In this document: positions 10,522 through 22,120 of the stretch, piece by piece
How positions within the stretch are numbered: position 1 is the stretch's first letter
Layout of the letters: each line of letters starts with the position of its first letter
Assembly (NCBI GenBank): GCA_021613535.1
Contig: CP075493.1
Coordinates: forward strand, 12,028,001-12,092,000
Length of the DNA: 64,000 bases
Source: Adineta vaga
Lineage: Eukaryota; Rotifera
Direction of reading: 5' to 3'
Translations under genes and position numbers: made by a program
The notes under the pieces: generated by a model
The model's input: only the letters and a program-made list of their open reading frames with translations
The model's database searches: none
What the model was told of the DNA's origin: nothing

Positions 10522-13367
10522 CTAATGATGCTGATGAAATAACATTTCATGTGCCGTTTCAACACGATTACTCGATTTATCACCACATGGAGCAGTAATT
10601 CGATTCCATAGTGGTGCAATAAGAAGTTTACATATAAGAAATGTCATTGCACATATTTCAAGACATAAGAATGCAAATAGAAGAGTACGAAATATAATTT
10701 CAGCTTGTTTAGCAATAGGTGATTGAGCATTTTTTATATAATAGGATGTTTCACTAATATCAATTGTTAATGTTGTGGTTGAACGATTAGCAGTCTTAAC
10801 ATAATATTCATTTGTTATGAACATTTCATGGAGACTGTAAGTAAATGTTGGATACCATAAAGCTTCAAATTCTGAAGTATCACCAGATAATGGTTCTGTT
10901 TCATTAATAACCTATTCAAATCAAAAAGAAAAACAAATGAAATTATCTATGAAACAATCGATTACCTTTGTAAGTACGAGATGAAGAGTTGCTATTTGAG
11001 CAAATGTTTCAGCAGATTGACTATAAAATGATTGACGAAAGTTGAGTTGTTTCAATGTACTCGAATCGTTCTGTGTACCAGGACCTGATAAACCAACACG
11101 AATACCACCAATGAGTTGAATATCACTAAAAACTGCTTTAAGTGTTATATCATGTTGCGGTAATTGAAGTGTAGTAAGAAGTGTTCCATTTGTATTAACA
11201 CAAGATGATAATGGTAAAGTTGTTGTCGATAATTCTGTCACTTCGGTAATTGAAAATGCCATACAAGTTGATGCTGTATTGATAAAATCTAATTGAAGAG
11301 TAAAATTTTGATTATTTAATAGATCAAAGATTATTTGTTCTTCATCAGATACAGGAACAGCTAATGCTTTTAATTTAGATTCAAATTCAGCATTACGAAG
11401 TTCTTTATCACATGAAAACATTGATCCGTGTGCTTTTTCAGATGGATATTGATGCAAATATGAAATAGAAAAAGCATAAGCCATAGCTGATATTAAAACA
11501 ACAACAATGGATGCTAAACCACCAACCCATAGTTCACCTTCACCCTACAATATTATATGAATAAGATAATATCAAGTTATTCTTAATTACATCATCGATT
11601 ACTTACGACAAGATCTGTTCTCTGAAAAATAGTCTTAATAGTAGCTCTATATCGATCACGTTTTGGTACTGATACACAGAAATTGAGTGAGGCCATCATT
11701 AGAAGCAAAACAAAAAAGATAAATATTAGTACTAATGTCCAGAAGATTGGTGAAATATGTACACAGGTCCATGATGTACCTAATGAAAACATCTGTTGAA
11801 GAAGAATATCTTCAAATGATGTCATATCCGGTGAACGAGGATAAGCATAGGCTTGCGAAATAGAAGTAAGTAGTGATGCATTGATTTCATAAGCTGCACC
11901 CAATGGACAAAAACTATCTGCAGCACACATAGTACATGATGTTCCATTAAGACCGCCTGGATTTCGTGTTCCACTTGAACATAACTGACAAGGATGAACA
12001 CCACTATCCGGTTTAAACGTGCCACCAATACATGTAGTTGAATGACTAATAACAGGCATTGAAGCTGCGATAGGTGATTTAGTCGTATCTGTTGATGCAT
12101 AAAAACCAGCTTGTTCATTTAAAATAATAATAACTCCACCATCAGTATCGAGTACAGCAAGGGAAGAAGGTGTTGAAACAAGTCGAATTAATTTTGAATT
12201 TATTGTTGATGGTATTGGTTGTTGGGCATTTGGAATAACGGATGTCGGTATTGAAGGTATATTTGTATCATTCAATGATGTATAAATATAGATTTGTGAA
12301 GAATACCATGTAAGATAATCAGATGAATATGTTGTTGTAAGAATTGCTGCTTGTGATTGAGTTAACCATGCAACACCTTTACCAAAACCAACTGATTGAC
12401 CATTGTTCATAGAACTAGCCAATGTAAGATTTGTACCATTAGTAACAACAAATAAGAAAACTGTATTGAGAAATGGCATACCAATGAGAACTCGTGTTGA
12501 ATCATTAGAATTGATTTTTACCGACATTGTAAATTTACTACTCCAAGATTCAATTCCAGTATAAGTTAAACGTGATTGCCAAGAACTACTCGTAGCACTA
12601 TACGACCATGTTGATAATACAGTAAGATTGGAATTCCATAATAAATAAACAGTCGGCGTAGCACGTATGCGTGATCGTGATGTGCCAGCGACAAAACCTG
12701 CGACGATGGTGAATGTTGAACTGGCATCAGCTGCATATGGCATGAATGTGGAATTATTAGGCCAAACATCTGCACCAGCTTTTGTCTGTGTTGTACTCAC
12801 AGGAAATGGACGATAGGTAAAAACAAAATCAGTTGCTAAACCGATAGCATATTGACCATAAGGTTCAACAGCAATAACATAAAATTCTTGATGATCATAC
12901 GAATTCAGAAATTTAAGTTGTTCAACTTGAAAATAGTTGCAAGATAATGGTTGTCTCATATTTGAATAGAATTGTATATCATGTGGATCTCGATTAATCC
13001 ATACACCAATATAGGATCCATTACGTCCTGACGAATCCGTGGTAAAAGGACCTTGTGCTATAACTTCACCAGCGAAATAAAAATATGAATTTGTTGTTGT
13101 ATTTTGTTTTTGTCCTACACCGACTGAATAGACATAATGTGATGAATCATCGTAATCAAATGAACACTGAAGAGAATCAAATGTATAATCATATGGAGCA
13201 AATTGAACGAGAAATGTTTCACTTTCACTATTAGCTTCTACGAAGATAACATCATTAGCAGCTATTTTCAAACCATAAGCATCAAAATTAGTTGTATCAG
13301 GAGAAAAAGAACTTGCGATCGATTCACCATAGTAAAAAATTAAAAGAAAAATAGACCAGATCATCAT
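10522..13367 (-). CDS. Secretory-pathway membrane protein with GCC2/GCC3-like Cys motif, three exons
   Basis: Exons on the minus strand are 13367-11607, 11544-10966 and 10911-10522. Donors are gtaagt and gtaatc and the phases agree, giving about 909 residues. I start at MMIWSIFLLIFYYGES (13367), a clear signal peptide, although the frame is open upstream to 13496. The large extracellular part has repeated beta-rich segments, possibly a propeller (inference). Near its end is a Cys cluster (CIGGTFKPDSGVHPCQLC, then GTSCTMCAADSFCPLG) like ephrin-receptor-type GCC2/GCC3 modules. A TM helix follows (FWTLVLIFIFFVLLLMM). The second exon opens with another helix and a second extracellular domain. The third exon holds a last TM helix and a cytoplasmic tail with several His at the end. 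Function unknown. Confidence 0.8.
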
Positions 13368-14210
13368 TTTTTTATAGTCGAAGTCGAAAACAAAGAAAAC
13401 TTCGTGACGATTTCTTCTGTAAAAAGAAATAAAATGACAATTAATAGGCGAACTGTTTCTTTTATATATAATTTTCTTTTCGCCTGCTCTATACATAATT
13501 ATAATGCCCTTAGTATTTCGGAAGTGTCATTATTGAAAGATGCCCTTATCGAAAATGAACAGGAAATTTGAGATCAATTTTTCGATTGTTTTTTTTTCTT
13601 CATACACTTTGATTGATTAGAAATAGTGCTTTCTTTTATTAAAATTTTTTTGAAACGACGTCATTAGATTGGTCAAAGAACTTTTAATTTTTGATTTGAG
13701 AAATATTTTAATTAAAAATAAGTTGTCATCTTATAAATGAAGATTTGAAAATGTAAATTAAAAGAGAAAACTTGTTCAAATGTCATTTTACTATAAGTTC
13801 TTATCAATAAGAAATAAATTTAACAAAGTGATTATATTTTCTTTATACATGAATGTATCATAGCAACAAACTATACTCGTTCGATTCGAAAAGCGGTTGA
13901 GAGTATTGGTGAAGGTATGGATACGAACTTTTCAATATTTATTTTCGTCGTTCTATACAACTTATCAAAGTTAAATATTTACTAACACTAATCTTCTCTC
14001 CTTCTTCACAATCCAATAACAACATAATAGAACTACGATGACTAATGCAAATATAAAGGTATACATGTGTCATACGTTTATCTAAGTATATATTAAGTTA
14101 TTTTGTATTGCGTTAAAAATATTTTATTAGAGAGTATACGAGTTTTACACAACATTCTCTTTGCTCTAATAAATTTTAAATTATTAACTATTAATTATTT
14201 TATCGTCGAA
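13368..14210. other. Divergent intergenic region between two signal-peptide genes
   Basis: Shared 5' flank of a minus-strand membrane-protein gene and a plus-strand beta-lactamase-fold gene. It is AT-rich. I see no recognisable gene or distinct promoter motif. Confidence 0.4.
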
Positions 14211-16301
14211 ATGCTTTCTCATTGTCTAATAATACTTGTTCTTTATTCTTGTTCGCTTGGATTCGCTTCTGGAGTGTTGACTGGTGATTTCTTCTGTCAT
14301 ACTGCCGGTGCCCCTGAAATTCTTCTCTCAAATGGTCCACTCATTTCATCAAACTTCTCCCATAAAATATCCTTTGCCACGGATTATTTATTTCAAACAC
14401 CATTTCAACTTACTTCTACCGTTCAAGTTACTGCTATTAGCATTTTCCCCCGTAAGAATAGCGGTTTTCTTACTGTGAGAGCTGCTCTCTATGATGCTGC
14501 GTCGATGCTCGTTGCACAGACACTCTCAATCACCACATCTACAACAGACTTTTCAGATGTGCAACCAAAACCATGGATTTTACCATTGGATCAACCAATC
14601 AATCTTACTGCCGGTATTAGATACAGTGCTGCTTATTGGTTTGCTAGTTCCAGTAATAATGGAACTGGTAGTGTGGCACTATTCGCCACAAGTCCAGCTA
14701 ATGTTACGTTCTTAAAACCAGCTAATAACTTTGATATAGTAAATGGATCATTTCCGCTTCTCTTGGCTGCACCTTATACCTTTGGTGTTGGTCTATCCGC
14801 TCCATTCGTTCAATTGATAGGATCACCATGCACTAATACAGTTCCTAGTACCACTATCAATCTTAATGACACAATTTTATCGATATTACAAGAAATCAGA
14901 ATTAAATATGATGGAATACCAGCTCTTGGTGCTTCGATCATTCAGATGCCCACATCTGAATCTTACACTGGGATTCGACCATCAGCAAACGTCATTTGTC
15001 CTTTCATTCCCGTTTCAACAGTAGTATCTGGTGTGCGACGTGCAGATGCGCTAACTCCCGAAACAGTCACAGTGAACGATAAATGGCATCTTGGATCGAA
15101 CACAAAGGCGATGACAGCTACACTTATTCAAATGTTGATTCAAACAGATAAATTAAGACTCAATACCACCGTGGGCGATATCTTTCCTTACGTATCATTT
15201 TCTTCAATAACCACGCCACCATCGGATTCATGTACTTGCGACAGCTTCTCCCATTTAGATGGTTATTTTGCAAAGTCTCCTTACTCATGTAATCTAACGA
15301 TACATATATCTTGGAAATATGTAACTATCGCTCATTTATTGACACATACATCGGGTTTGGAAGCATTGGATATGGCACTTCCTCGTGAATACTACATTGA
15401 ATCGTTAGCATTAGAAAAAAATGGTACGAAAGAATCCTGCACGAACTACCCGCTACCATCGCGTCGTTACCATTTAAGTGTAATATTGCCGATGACCATT
15501 CCTAATCCACCACCGTCTATTGATGTTCCTGTGAATTCTTCTTACTCGAACAATAATTTTATTCTATTGGGATTGATTTTAGAAGAAATCTGGTCATTAC
15601 CATGGGAGTCGATTATTCAACGAGAATTATTTGATCCGTTAGGAATGAATACAGCAGGATTTGGATCACCCATAGAACAGGTACCATTTGATTCGTATGC
15701 TACACAACCATTCGGCCACTATGAAGATGATGTTAATGTATTGCATAGTACTGATGCTGACAATTTAAAATCATGGGGATCTACAGGTCTGGTCCATGCT
15801 AACCTTGATGATTGGAGCAAATTTATTGCTTGCCATTTACAAGAAGGACGCAATTTAACAACATTAGGATTTCCTGCCAGAAGTAATAACTTTCTCAATA
15901 CAACACATTTACCTTATATATTCTCGTCATCTGTCTGGCAAACTATTCACAATCAATACGTTTTTCCGTCAACTAATTCTTCCAATTCTCAACATTCACT
16001 TTCTGAATTGATCAGTCAAAAAGACAACATTGGACTATCTCTCTGGCATACTGGTTCCAATACTGTTTGGTACGCTCTTGTCGTCGCTTATCCTCGATTG
16101 CAACAACCGATGGCAGTTTTAGTTGCAGCGAATATTGCTTCTGAAGATGCAGTTTGGGAAGCAAAATCAGCTATTATCAATCTATATCTTGCGTGGCAAC
16201 ATCAAGGTCAACCAGGCCCAGTGATCACTTCAATAGCTACATTATCTGCAACGTCTAATATCTATGTTGCTCTTATTTTAACCTTCATTGCTTTGCTATA
16301 A
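14211..16301 (+). CDS. Secreted/GPI-like serine beta-lactamase-fold (PBP4*/LACTB-like) protein
   Basis: Intronless. I start at 14211 (MLSHCLIILVLYSCSLGFAS), a good signal peptide; the frame is open upstream to 14103. Residues about 30-200 form a beta-rich N-terminal domain of unknown type. The catalytic fold follows with SNTK (S296-x-x-K299 from this start), YSN (Y445-x-N447) and HTGS near residue 615. These are the three motifs of class C/penicillin-binding-protein hydrolases. Many N-glycosylation sites agree with secretion. The C-terminus is hydrophobic (IYVALILTFIALL) and ends at once, as in GPI-anchor signals or a tail anchor. Animal relatives such as LACTB act on peptides or amides rather than antibiotics. 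The substrate here is unknown. Confidence 0.85.
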   Translation: MLSHCLIILVLYSCSLGFASGVLTGDFFCHTAGAPEILLSNGPLISSNFSHKISFATDYLFQTPFQLTSTVQVTAISIFPRKNSGFLTVRAALYDAASMLVAQTLSITTSTTDFSDVQPKPWILPLDQPINLTAGIRYSAAYWFASSSNNGTGSVALFATSPANVTFLKPANNFDIVNGSFPLLLAAPYTFGVGLSAPFVQLIGSPCTNTVPSTTINLNDTILSILQEIRIKYDGIPALGASIIQMPTSESYTGIRPSANVICPFIPVSTVVSGVRRADALTPETVTVNDKWHLGSNTKAMTATLIQMLIQTDKLRLNTTVGDIFPYVSFSSITTPPSDSCTCDSFSHLDGYFAKSPYSCNLTIHISWKYVTIAHLLTHTSGLEALDMALPREYYIESLALEKNGTKESCTNYPLPSRRYHLSVILPMTIPNPPPSIDVPVNSSYSNNNFILLGLILEEIWSLPWESIIQRELFDPLGMNTAGFGSPIEQVPFDSYATQPFGHYEDDVNVLHSTDADNLKSWGSTGLVHANLDDWSKFIACHLQEGRNLTTLGFPARSNNFLNTTHLPYIFSSSVWQTIHNQYVFPSTNSSNSQHSLSELISQKDNIGLSLWHTGSNTVWYALVVAYPRLQQPMAVLVAANIASEDAVWEAKSAIINLYLAWQHQGQPGPVITSIATLSATSNIYVALILTFIALL

Positions 16302-16360
16302 ATTGTGATTATTTTTCATCCTTTTTCTTCTATGTTATGATGTTTTTATTTTAACAAAAA

Positions 16361-16590
16361 TCAAATTCCTTTTTCAATTTGTTTCTGTTCTTTGAAAAAT
16401 TCTCTCCGTTTTCTCATTACTTCATACCATGACGATTCAAATTCACTATATTATTACGAACTATACATTGTTCCAGATACTGTTGTTTTGTTAACCATTG
16501 TAATGCTTCATATTGATTCGATGAAGTAGCATAATAAATAATTAGAGACATAGATATTGATTTTAAATGGAAGATCGACAGATTTATATA
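16361..16590 (-). pseudogene. Decayed fragment, possibly leukotriene-A4-hydrolase-like
   Basis: Minus-strand reading from 16590 gives IIYYATSSNQYEALQWLTKQ. This resembles the ETSP..ALQWLTPEQ segment of the N-terminal domain in LTA4 hydrolase/aminopeptidase-B M1 peptidases. It is followed by YLEQC where the family has YLFSQC. The frame then shifts: a neighbouring frame reads FESSWYEVMRKRREFFKEQK and stops near 16363. No catalytic zinc motif is present. It converges on the 3' end of the beta-lactamase-fold gene. The family call is by eye only. Confidence 0.3.
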
Positions 16591-17679
16591 GGATTCTTTC
16601 GATATTTAATTAATGAGCATAGAGAATAAGTTTATCATTCTCACTCAGTAGTCGATGATCGTTCACAATATATTTGGCCTATCCAATGTATATCAAAGTC
16701 AACATAACCATACAGAATATGATGATCGAATGAGAGTAGCTTAGAATACATTGCACTTCGATAGGAACTTCTCATTATTGATCTAATAATCGATCACATG
16801 TACCTTAACCATTAGTTAAATTATAGGATGTTGACAAGCGAATACTTACTATACGTTTTTCTTATGAAAGGTATAGAAAACGATAATGATGTTGATTTTT
16901 GCTCTTTGATGATAATGAAAAAAAATCAATGGTGTATCTGCTTGTCATCATATTATTAAATAACTTTTCAAACTACATACATTCGTCAGAATAAAAAAAT
17001 ATTTAAGATAACATTGCCGTTCATATTCTATCTCACTTTTTAAAAATTGGTCGACTAGCATCTTATCAATAATCGCGTCTATTGCAAATCACGAAATAAT
17101 ATTTAGTTTTTATAATTGCACTTTTCGAAATATTAAAAAAAACATATGTACTCATATATGTTTTTATGTCATCGAATTATATACTTCTATAATTTAATCG
17201 ATTCACGTTGATGAAGAAAGTAGGTTGACCTTACCTATAAATGAATCATTCAATATCTGATCCTTTTCTTTCTCGCACTTGACATATAACACATACAAGA
17301 GAACCATGTCTCTCTGTCTATTATATTCCAATTTTGAGATTTCTAATACAGATCGAAACATATGGGATTGATGTCTTTATTTCTATTTTCAATTCAATTG
17401 AACTATAAATATGTTGTATCACAGATATAACTATTTTAATTATTCATTCTAATTAGTATTTTGTGTTAGGCAAAAGAAAGCCATGCCTCAATAGTTTTTT
17501 GTATTTATTTGGATGAAACATGCTGTTTTATACGTATTTTCAAAAGTTTTTTTCATATATACAGTCGAGTCTATTCAATTGGTAAGATAATAAAGTAAAT
17601 GATATTGTTACTTGTTACAACGATGAAACTTTATTTTAGTTTCATATATACATATATATAAATCTATTCCAATTGCATT
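16591..17679. other. Intergenic, no gene seen
   Basis: AT-rich spacer without coding-like frames on either strand. A T-rich stretch ending ttattttag lies about 40 bp upstream of the next ATG and may be the 3' end of a 5'-UTR intron. Confidence 0.4.
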
Positions 17680-17907
17680 ATGGCCAATACTAAAACTGAA
17701 ACAGTTACAGACAAAAAGACACACGATACTGATATTGTTATAAATCAACCAACATCTAGCAAAGATGAAGAACTAGTACATGATACTAATGAAAAATTGG
17801 ATGGGAAAAAAAAGCGTTCTACAAATGACAGTTGTAATACATGTTTATGTTTGTGTGATTGTTGTGTCTTAATATTGGATATAGTTCTTATTTGCTTTCG
17901 AAAATAA
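17680..17907 (+). CDS. Small hydrophilic protein with Cys-rich hydrophobic tail, 75 residues
   Basis: The first 50 residues are polar and lysine/aspartate-rich. The tail is CNTCLCLCDCCVLILDIVLICFRK-like: six cysteines in ten residues, then a short hydrophobic helix and a basic end. This layout suits a palmitoylated or tail-anchored membrane peptide, in outline like CYSTM-type proteins (inference). The contrast between the two halves argues for a real gene rather than a chance ORF. No family recognised. Confidence 0.5.
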   Translation: MANTKTETVTDKKTHDTDIVINQPTSSKDEELVHDTNEKLDGKKKRSTNDSCNTCLCLCDCCVLILDIVLICFRK

Positions 17908-18651
17908 ATTATTATGGTGCAATGAATGTGTATAACTCGTCAAATTATGATGAAAATGTTCTCTTTCTAAGAAGTTTAAAATAGAACTAACCGATGTAGT
18001 TCGATTTTCTAACGAACGTACATTCACATTATGATGAAATTTTGAAAGCTTGTATACAAAAAGTAACTTTAACCCTCAAAACATTTCTTTTACTTATCTT
18101 CTATGTGTGTTGATAATAGATATAGATTAAGAGAGAATGGGAATATATTGATATCATACTCATACATTGCCACAAATATTTACAAACTCAAAGAGAGAAT
18201 AGTGAGCTTCTGTATTGGAAGTAAATTCAAACTACTTGAGATTACTTCAAATTGCTAGCTTATACTTATAGAAATATTTTTTTGATATTTAGCATAAACG
18301 AATTTCCATTTTTGTATTGAAGTTTTCTGTTTATTCGTTTACATATAATAAATAAATTGTGGCCAACAAAATGAATGAGTAATATACGACATTAAATAAC
18401 TTACGTTATAGCCATTGAGAATCGTGATAGTGTATTATGTGAGTAACAATTGAATCGCTCAGTATTTTAATCAAAAATTAGATGCTTTTCTTTGGCATGT
18501 TGGTTTCAAATTAAATAATAATTATATACAGTCTATTTTAGAAAACCTTGAAAGTTATGATTATTCTTGCAGGGCGTTTATAATTGTTTTATTATTCTAT
18601 GTTGGATAATGCACACAAAGCTTAATTCAAAAGTTTATCCATTGAATTCGA
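17908..18651. other. Intergenic, no gene seen
   Basis: AT-rich spacer between the small Cys-tail gene and the 3' end of the kinase gene. No coding-like frame. Confidence 0.4.
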
Positions 18652-20081
18652 CTATTGCATCGCATATATTTTATTTCGTATATCGTAAAATGTGATGCGT
18701 TCCTCTGGGTTATATATCCAACATAACGATAGAAGATCATACATATCGGTGGAACATGTAGATGGTTGTTCATGAATTTTTCGATCAATTTTTATATACT
18801 GTGGTATATCAAGGTCCTGTCAACATTTGGATATGGTCTTTTAGGATTCGTAATCATCAGCTGTATAAGAAGGAGTCCAAATGCCCACACATCACTTTTC
18901 GAGGAAAAATTGTGTGGAAGCAGTTCATCTTTCATAGATTGTTTTGTTTCGGATCGTGAGAGAAACGTTTCAGGTGCAAGAAATCGCCATTGAAAACGAT
19001 CCTCCTTTTTGCCAGTAGAACTCCCATCCGCTTTATTTCCAGTTGAAACATCTTTTACCTGTCGCACTGCATGTCCAAAATCACATATACGTATAAACCC
19101 ATGCTCATCAACCAAAATATTACCAGCGTGTAAATCACGATGAACTATTTGCTTATGTTCTAAATACATCATTCCACCAGCCACCTGAAAACCGATATTA
19201 GCGACTCGTCGCATTCTTGATTGCTGTGACTCACTTTCCCTCAGAGGACAGAAGGATATGAGAGCTTCTCCATTGTAAGACATGATCAAATAGTCATAAT
19301 CCTTATCGGCAAATGTACCATATAATGAAACAATGGAAAAATGTGACAAATCCTGAAGAAGCTCAAATTCATGTGTAAAGCGACGATCATTTCGCTTGAA
19401 CCGTTTGTAAAACACCTTTGAGCTTTTTTCGAAACGAGTAAACATAGCAGTTCCACAACCTGCATTGTTCATTCCAAGTGCTTTTCGTGCATAAGTATTA
19501 CTGTTATATGTAATCTCATTAATTTCGTCCGGCTTACCAAAATAAATATGTTCATTGATTGATTGATTTGATTTCCACAGCGAATCATATATTCGAGTAG
19601 GTAAAATACACTGACCACAAAGAATTGCCCATATCTTGTTCAATCTTTGACTTTGGGTGTATTGTTGAAGAACGAAAAGAAGCATTTCTTCCTTCACCAT
19701 CGGTAGTATATAATGCACAATAGGAAACTTGTACAGTAATTCATCAATGCGTACAGAGAGTATTAAATGTGTTTCGTCCGTTATATTATCTAGAGAAGCA
19801 CATGCAATCGAATCACTCAGATGTGCAGTATAATTGCTCATATATAATTCATCGAGAACTAACTTACGGAACATGAATGTTCCTACTGGACTGAACACTA
19901 GTTCGCGAACTACGATAGAGAGCGATGGGACGACTTGAATTTGAAAGTTTGAATCCGTCATCGGAATTGTACTCCTAAGATAAGATGTAAATACAATGAT
20001 ATCAATATTACTTGACAAATGAAAATAAGTAGCTTTTCGAAACATCAAAAATTCTTTCAGAAGAATTAGAAAATATGGCAA
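18652..20081 (-). CDS. Protein kinase (tyrosine-kinase-like), reading frame broken in the C-lobe
   Basis: The main frame spans 20081-18792 (429 codons). The real start may be ATG 19961, because ttatcttag just before it looks like a splice acceptor. Residues about 40-195 are an unplaced N-terminal region. The kinase domain has a Lys in VFYKRFKR, a Glu in the following helix (HEFELLQDL), the catalytic loop HRDLHAGN, DFG and APE, so it looks competent up to subdomain IX. At 18813-18823 (gttgacaggac) the frame runs off and stops at 18792. A one-base shift restores the missing C-lobe: DLDIPQYIKIDRK, then MYDLLSLCWIYNPEERITF and a stop at 18652. Recent pseudogene, or a base missing from the assembly. 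Confidence 0.8.
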
Positions 20082-20346
20082 TGGAAAAGGAAATATTCAC
20101 ACATATATGTGAGAAAAGAAACTTTTTATAGAATGAAACAATAGAAACAATTCGCATTAGAATGTCAATTTCATTTTCATTATCAAGCATGTTCCTTGTT
20201 TACGCAAAAAGTTCTAGTTTTTTCTTTAATTTTCTATCTTTTTCGTTTTATTCTCATTCTTTAACATATTATATTACTCATTGAAAGACGAGAAGGATAT
20301 CTCGCGTATTATATTGTTGTATAATCATTAAAGAATTTAGATAGTT

Positions 20347-20549
20347 TTACTTTTCACCATCGATCCGTAAGTCTGCTTCTTCACTCAAGAGGCGTAATTT
20401 ATTGTTCAATTCAACTATGCGTTGTGCAATCATTTTAGAAAATTCGAATACAACTAATTAGCATTCTCTAAAGTGTTACTAATTGAAAATTGATCTGTGA
20501 TAAGATTTAACTGTCTTAGCGTAGCGTCACGTTTGTTGAGAACTATCTT
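20347..20549 (-). pseudogene. Coiled-coil-like coding relic with one-base frameshift
   Basis: Minus-strand reading from about 20549, after an acceptor-like aactaaag, gives VLNKRDATLRQLNLITDQFS and on to TLENAN, then TAG. Shifting one base continues smoothly as VVFEFSKMIAQRIVELNNKL and ends RIDGEK and a stop at 20347. The heptad-like Leu/Ile spacing suggests a coiled coil. Family not recognised. It could be a last exon of an adjacent gene or an isolated relic. Confidence 0.35.
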
Positions 20550-20731
20550 TAGTTAGAGAAAATAATCCAATTTAGGATATTTAGTTTACACTTAATATCG
20601 AATTCATTTTGTATCTGAAACATCCAAGATTAAGTGCTATGTATAAAATTCTATAAGGTATTAAATTAACTTGAATTGTACAAAATAGGTTATTCTTATT
20701 TACTATATGATTAGCAAACTACTGAAATTGC

Positions 20732-22120
20732 TTACTGATCATTATTTTCTGCATCAGTGGTTGAGCAAAGCACAAGTGGTAGAAAATTTGTTGGATAAAT
20801 TGAAGTCTGTCTGTAAGTGGTATCATCCTTCAGATAAATATTGGGCACTTGTTGTGGAACAGATTCATCATGCACGTCGATAAGAAGTGACTTGGGAACT
20901 GGAGGTTTTCTAACAACATTAATTGTTATGAAGAAGAGAACGTTAAACAAGCAATATAACTTTTACCTGGAAACTTTTGATGGCAGTCTATGATATGGAG
21001 TGCTTATATACTCAATACTGTAATATTGAGACATGTCTTTAGTCTCGGAATGGAGCTCCACCAAACTAATTGTCACTTCCTGATGCGATTCGTTCCATTG
21101 AATTTTTGCTACTGAAAATAATCCCAGTGCTAGTAAAACCGCTTCATGATGACTTTGTCGTGTAGACAGATGTCGTAGAGAAAGAACTTTGGAAATGTTA
21201 CCATGTTTAATTCTATAGCAAAAAGTGAAACGTATGAATTCTGACTGGACCTTTGTGGATTCTTCAAACATGCTCATTTGGCGAAAATCAGTTAGTTTTG
21301 TTGAAACTATTGTTAATGTTTTGGTCATTAGTAGCATTCCTACTCGATATTTTTCTACTTCGCATCGGCGCGTTATAAATTGTTGATATACAATGCCAAT
21401 AATGAATTGCGAACGAAAAATCGGACAGCACGTAAACACAGCAATGAGGCAAGCGGCGGCGGATATGAATGTTTGCTTGTTCTGAACATCATTCTCAATT
21501 TGATTTGTGACTAAATGATCTATTTCTGACTGCATAAATTGGAAAATATCATTTGTCAAAGTCATACCGATAACGATAGGTATAGCTGATTGATCATCGC
21601 ATGCCTGTGTTAGAAAAGAGATGAAATGAAGGATTTCTTCGTGTGTTAAATTGGAATTCTTTCTTAGAGTACTTAATACATACGTACATCGTACGTTATT
21701 AAGCATTGTCATAAGTCCAAATTGATATATGTTCTCTTGAATATCTTTTTGAAATGCTATTCGTCGCGTAAAAACGTTTGTGTTTTCAATGAAAGTAAAA
21801 GACGGTAAAGCTCGTTCACTATTTATATCCCAAACCAATTGTAGAGCACAAATTTGTATTCTTTTAGCTAGGGAAGTTTCACGCTTTTCCAAAAGCCGAA
21901 GGATTTTTGAATTATTACTCGTATGTGCAATGTACACTGCCGTTTCACCATTCAATTCGACGCGATGAAGTTGAATAAGTGTCAGTTTTGGTAGAAGACG
22001 TTTCACTTCTTTGATATTGTTATCACGACATGCTCGATAAAATCCACTTAGTTCATAGTTAATATCATCAGCTATAGGGGTGCGAGTTTTGCCGCATTTT
22101 CTTTGTCGAAAGTATTGCAT
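20732..22120 (-). CDS. Ankyrin/ART-fold paralogue with degenerate active site
   Basis: Two exons, 22120-20967 and 20909-20732. The donor is ccag|gtaaaa, the acceptor gttgttag, and the phases match, giving 443 residues. The N-terminus (FYRACRDNNIKEVKRLLPKL, then ELNGETAVYIAH) is an ankyrin-like pair parallel to its neighbour at 22685-24712, and the following 150 residues also align. The ART core has lost its signature. Where the neighbour has FRG this has YQQF (about 245). STS has become STK (about 273). ExE has become EAV (326-328). It is probably a catalytically dead paralogue with a scaffolding or regulatory role, or a gene decaying in frame. The start at 22120 directly follows an ag, so an upstream exon is possible. 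Confidence 0.75.

Noticed and set aside
11822-12775. Extra open frames inside the three-exon membrane-protein gene
   Set aside because: They are shadows of the main frame with unnatural composition.
18813-18823. GTTGACAG read as a tiny intron in the kinase gene
   Set aside because: Eight bases is far below any workable intron size; a one-base deletion is simpler.
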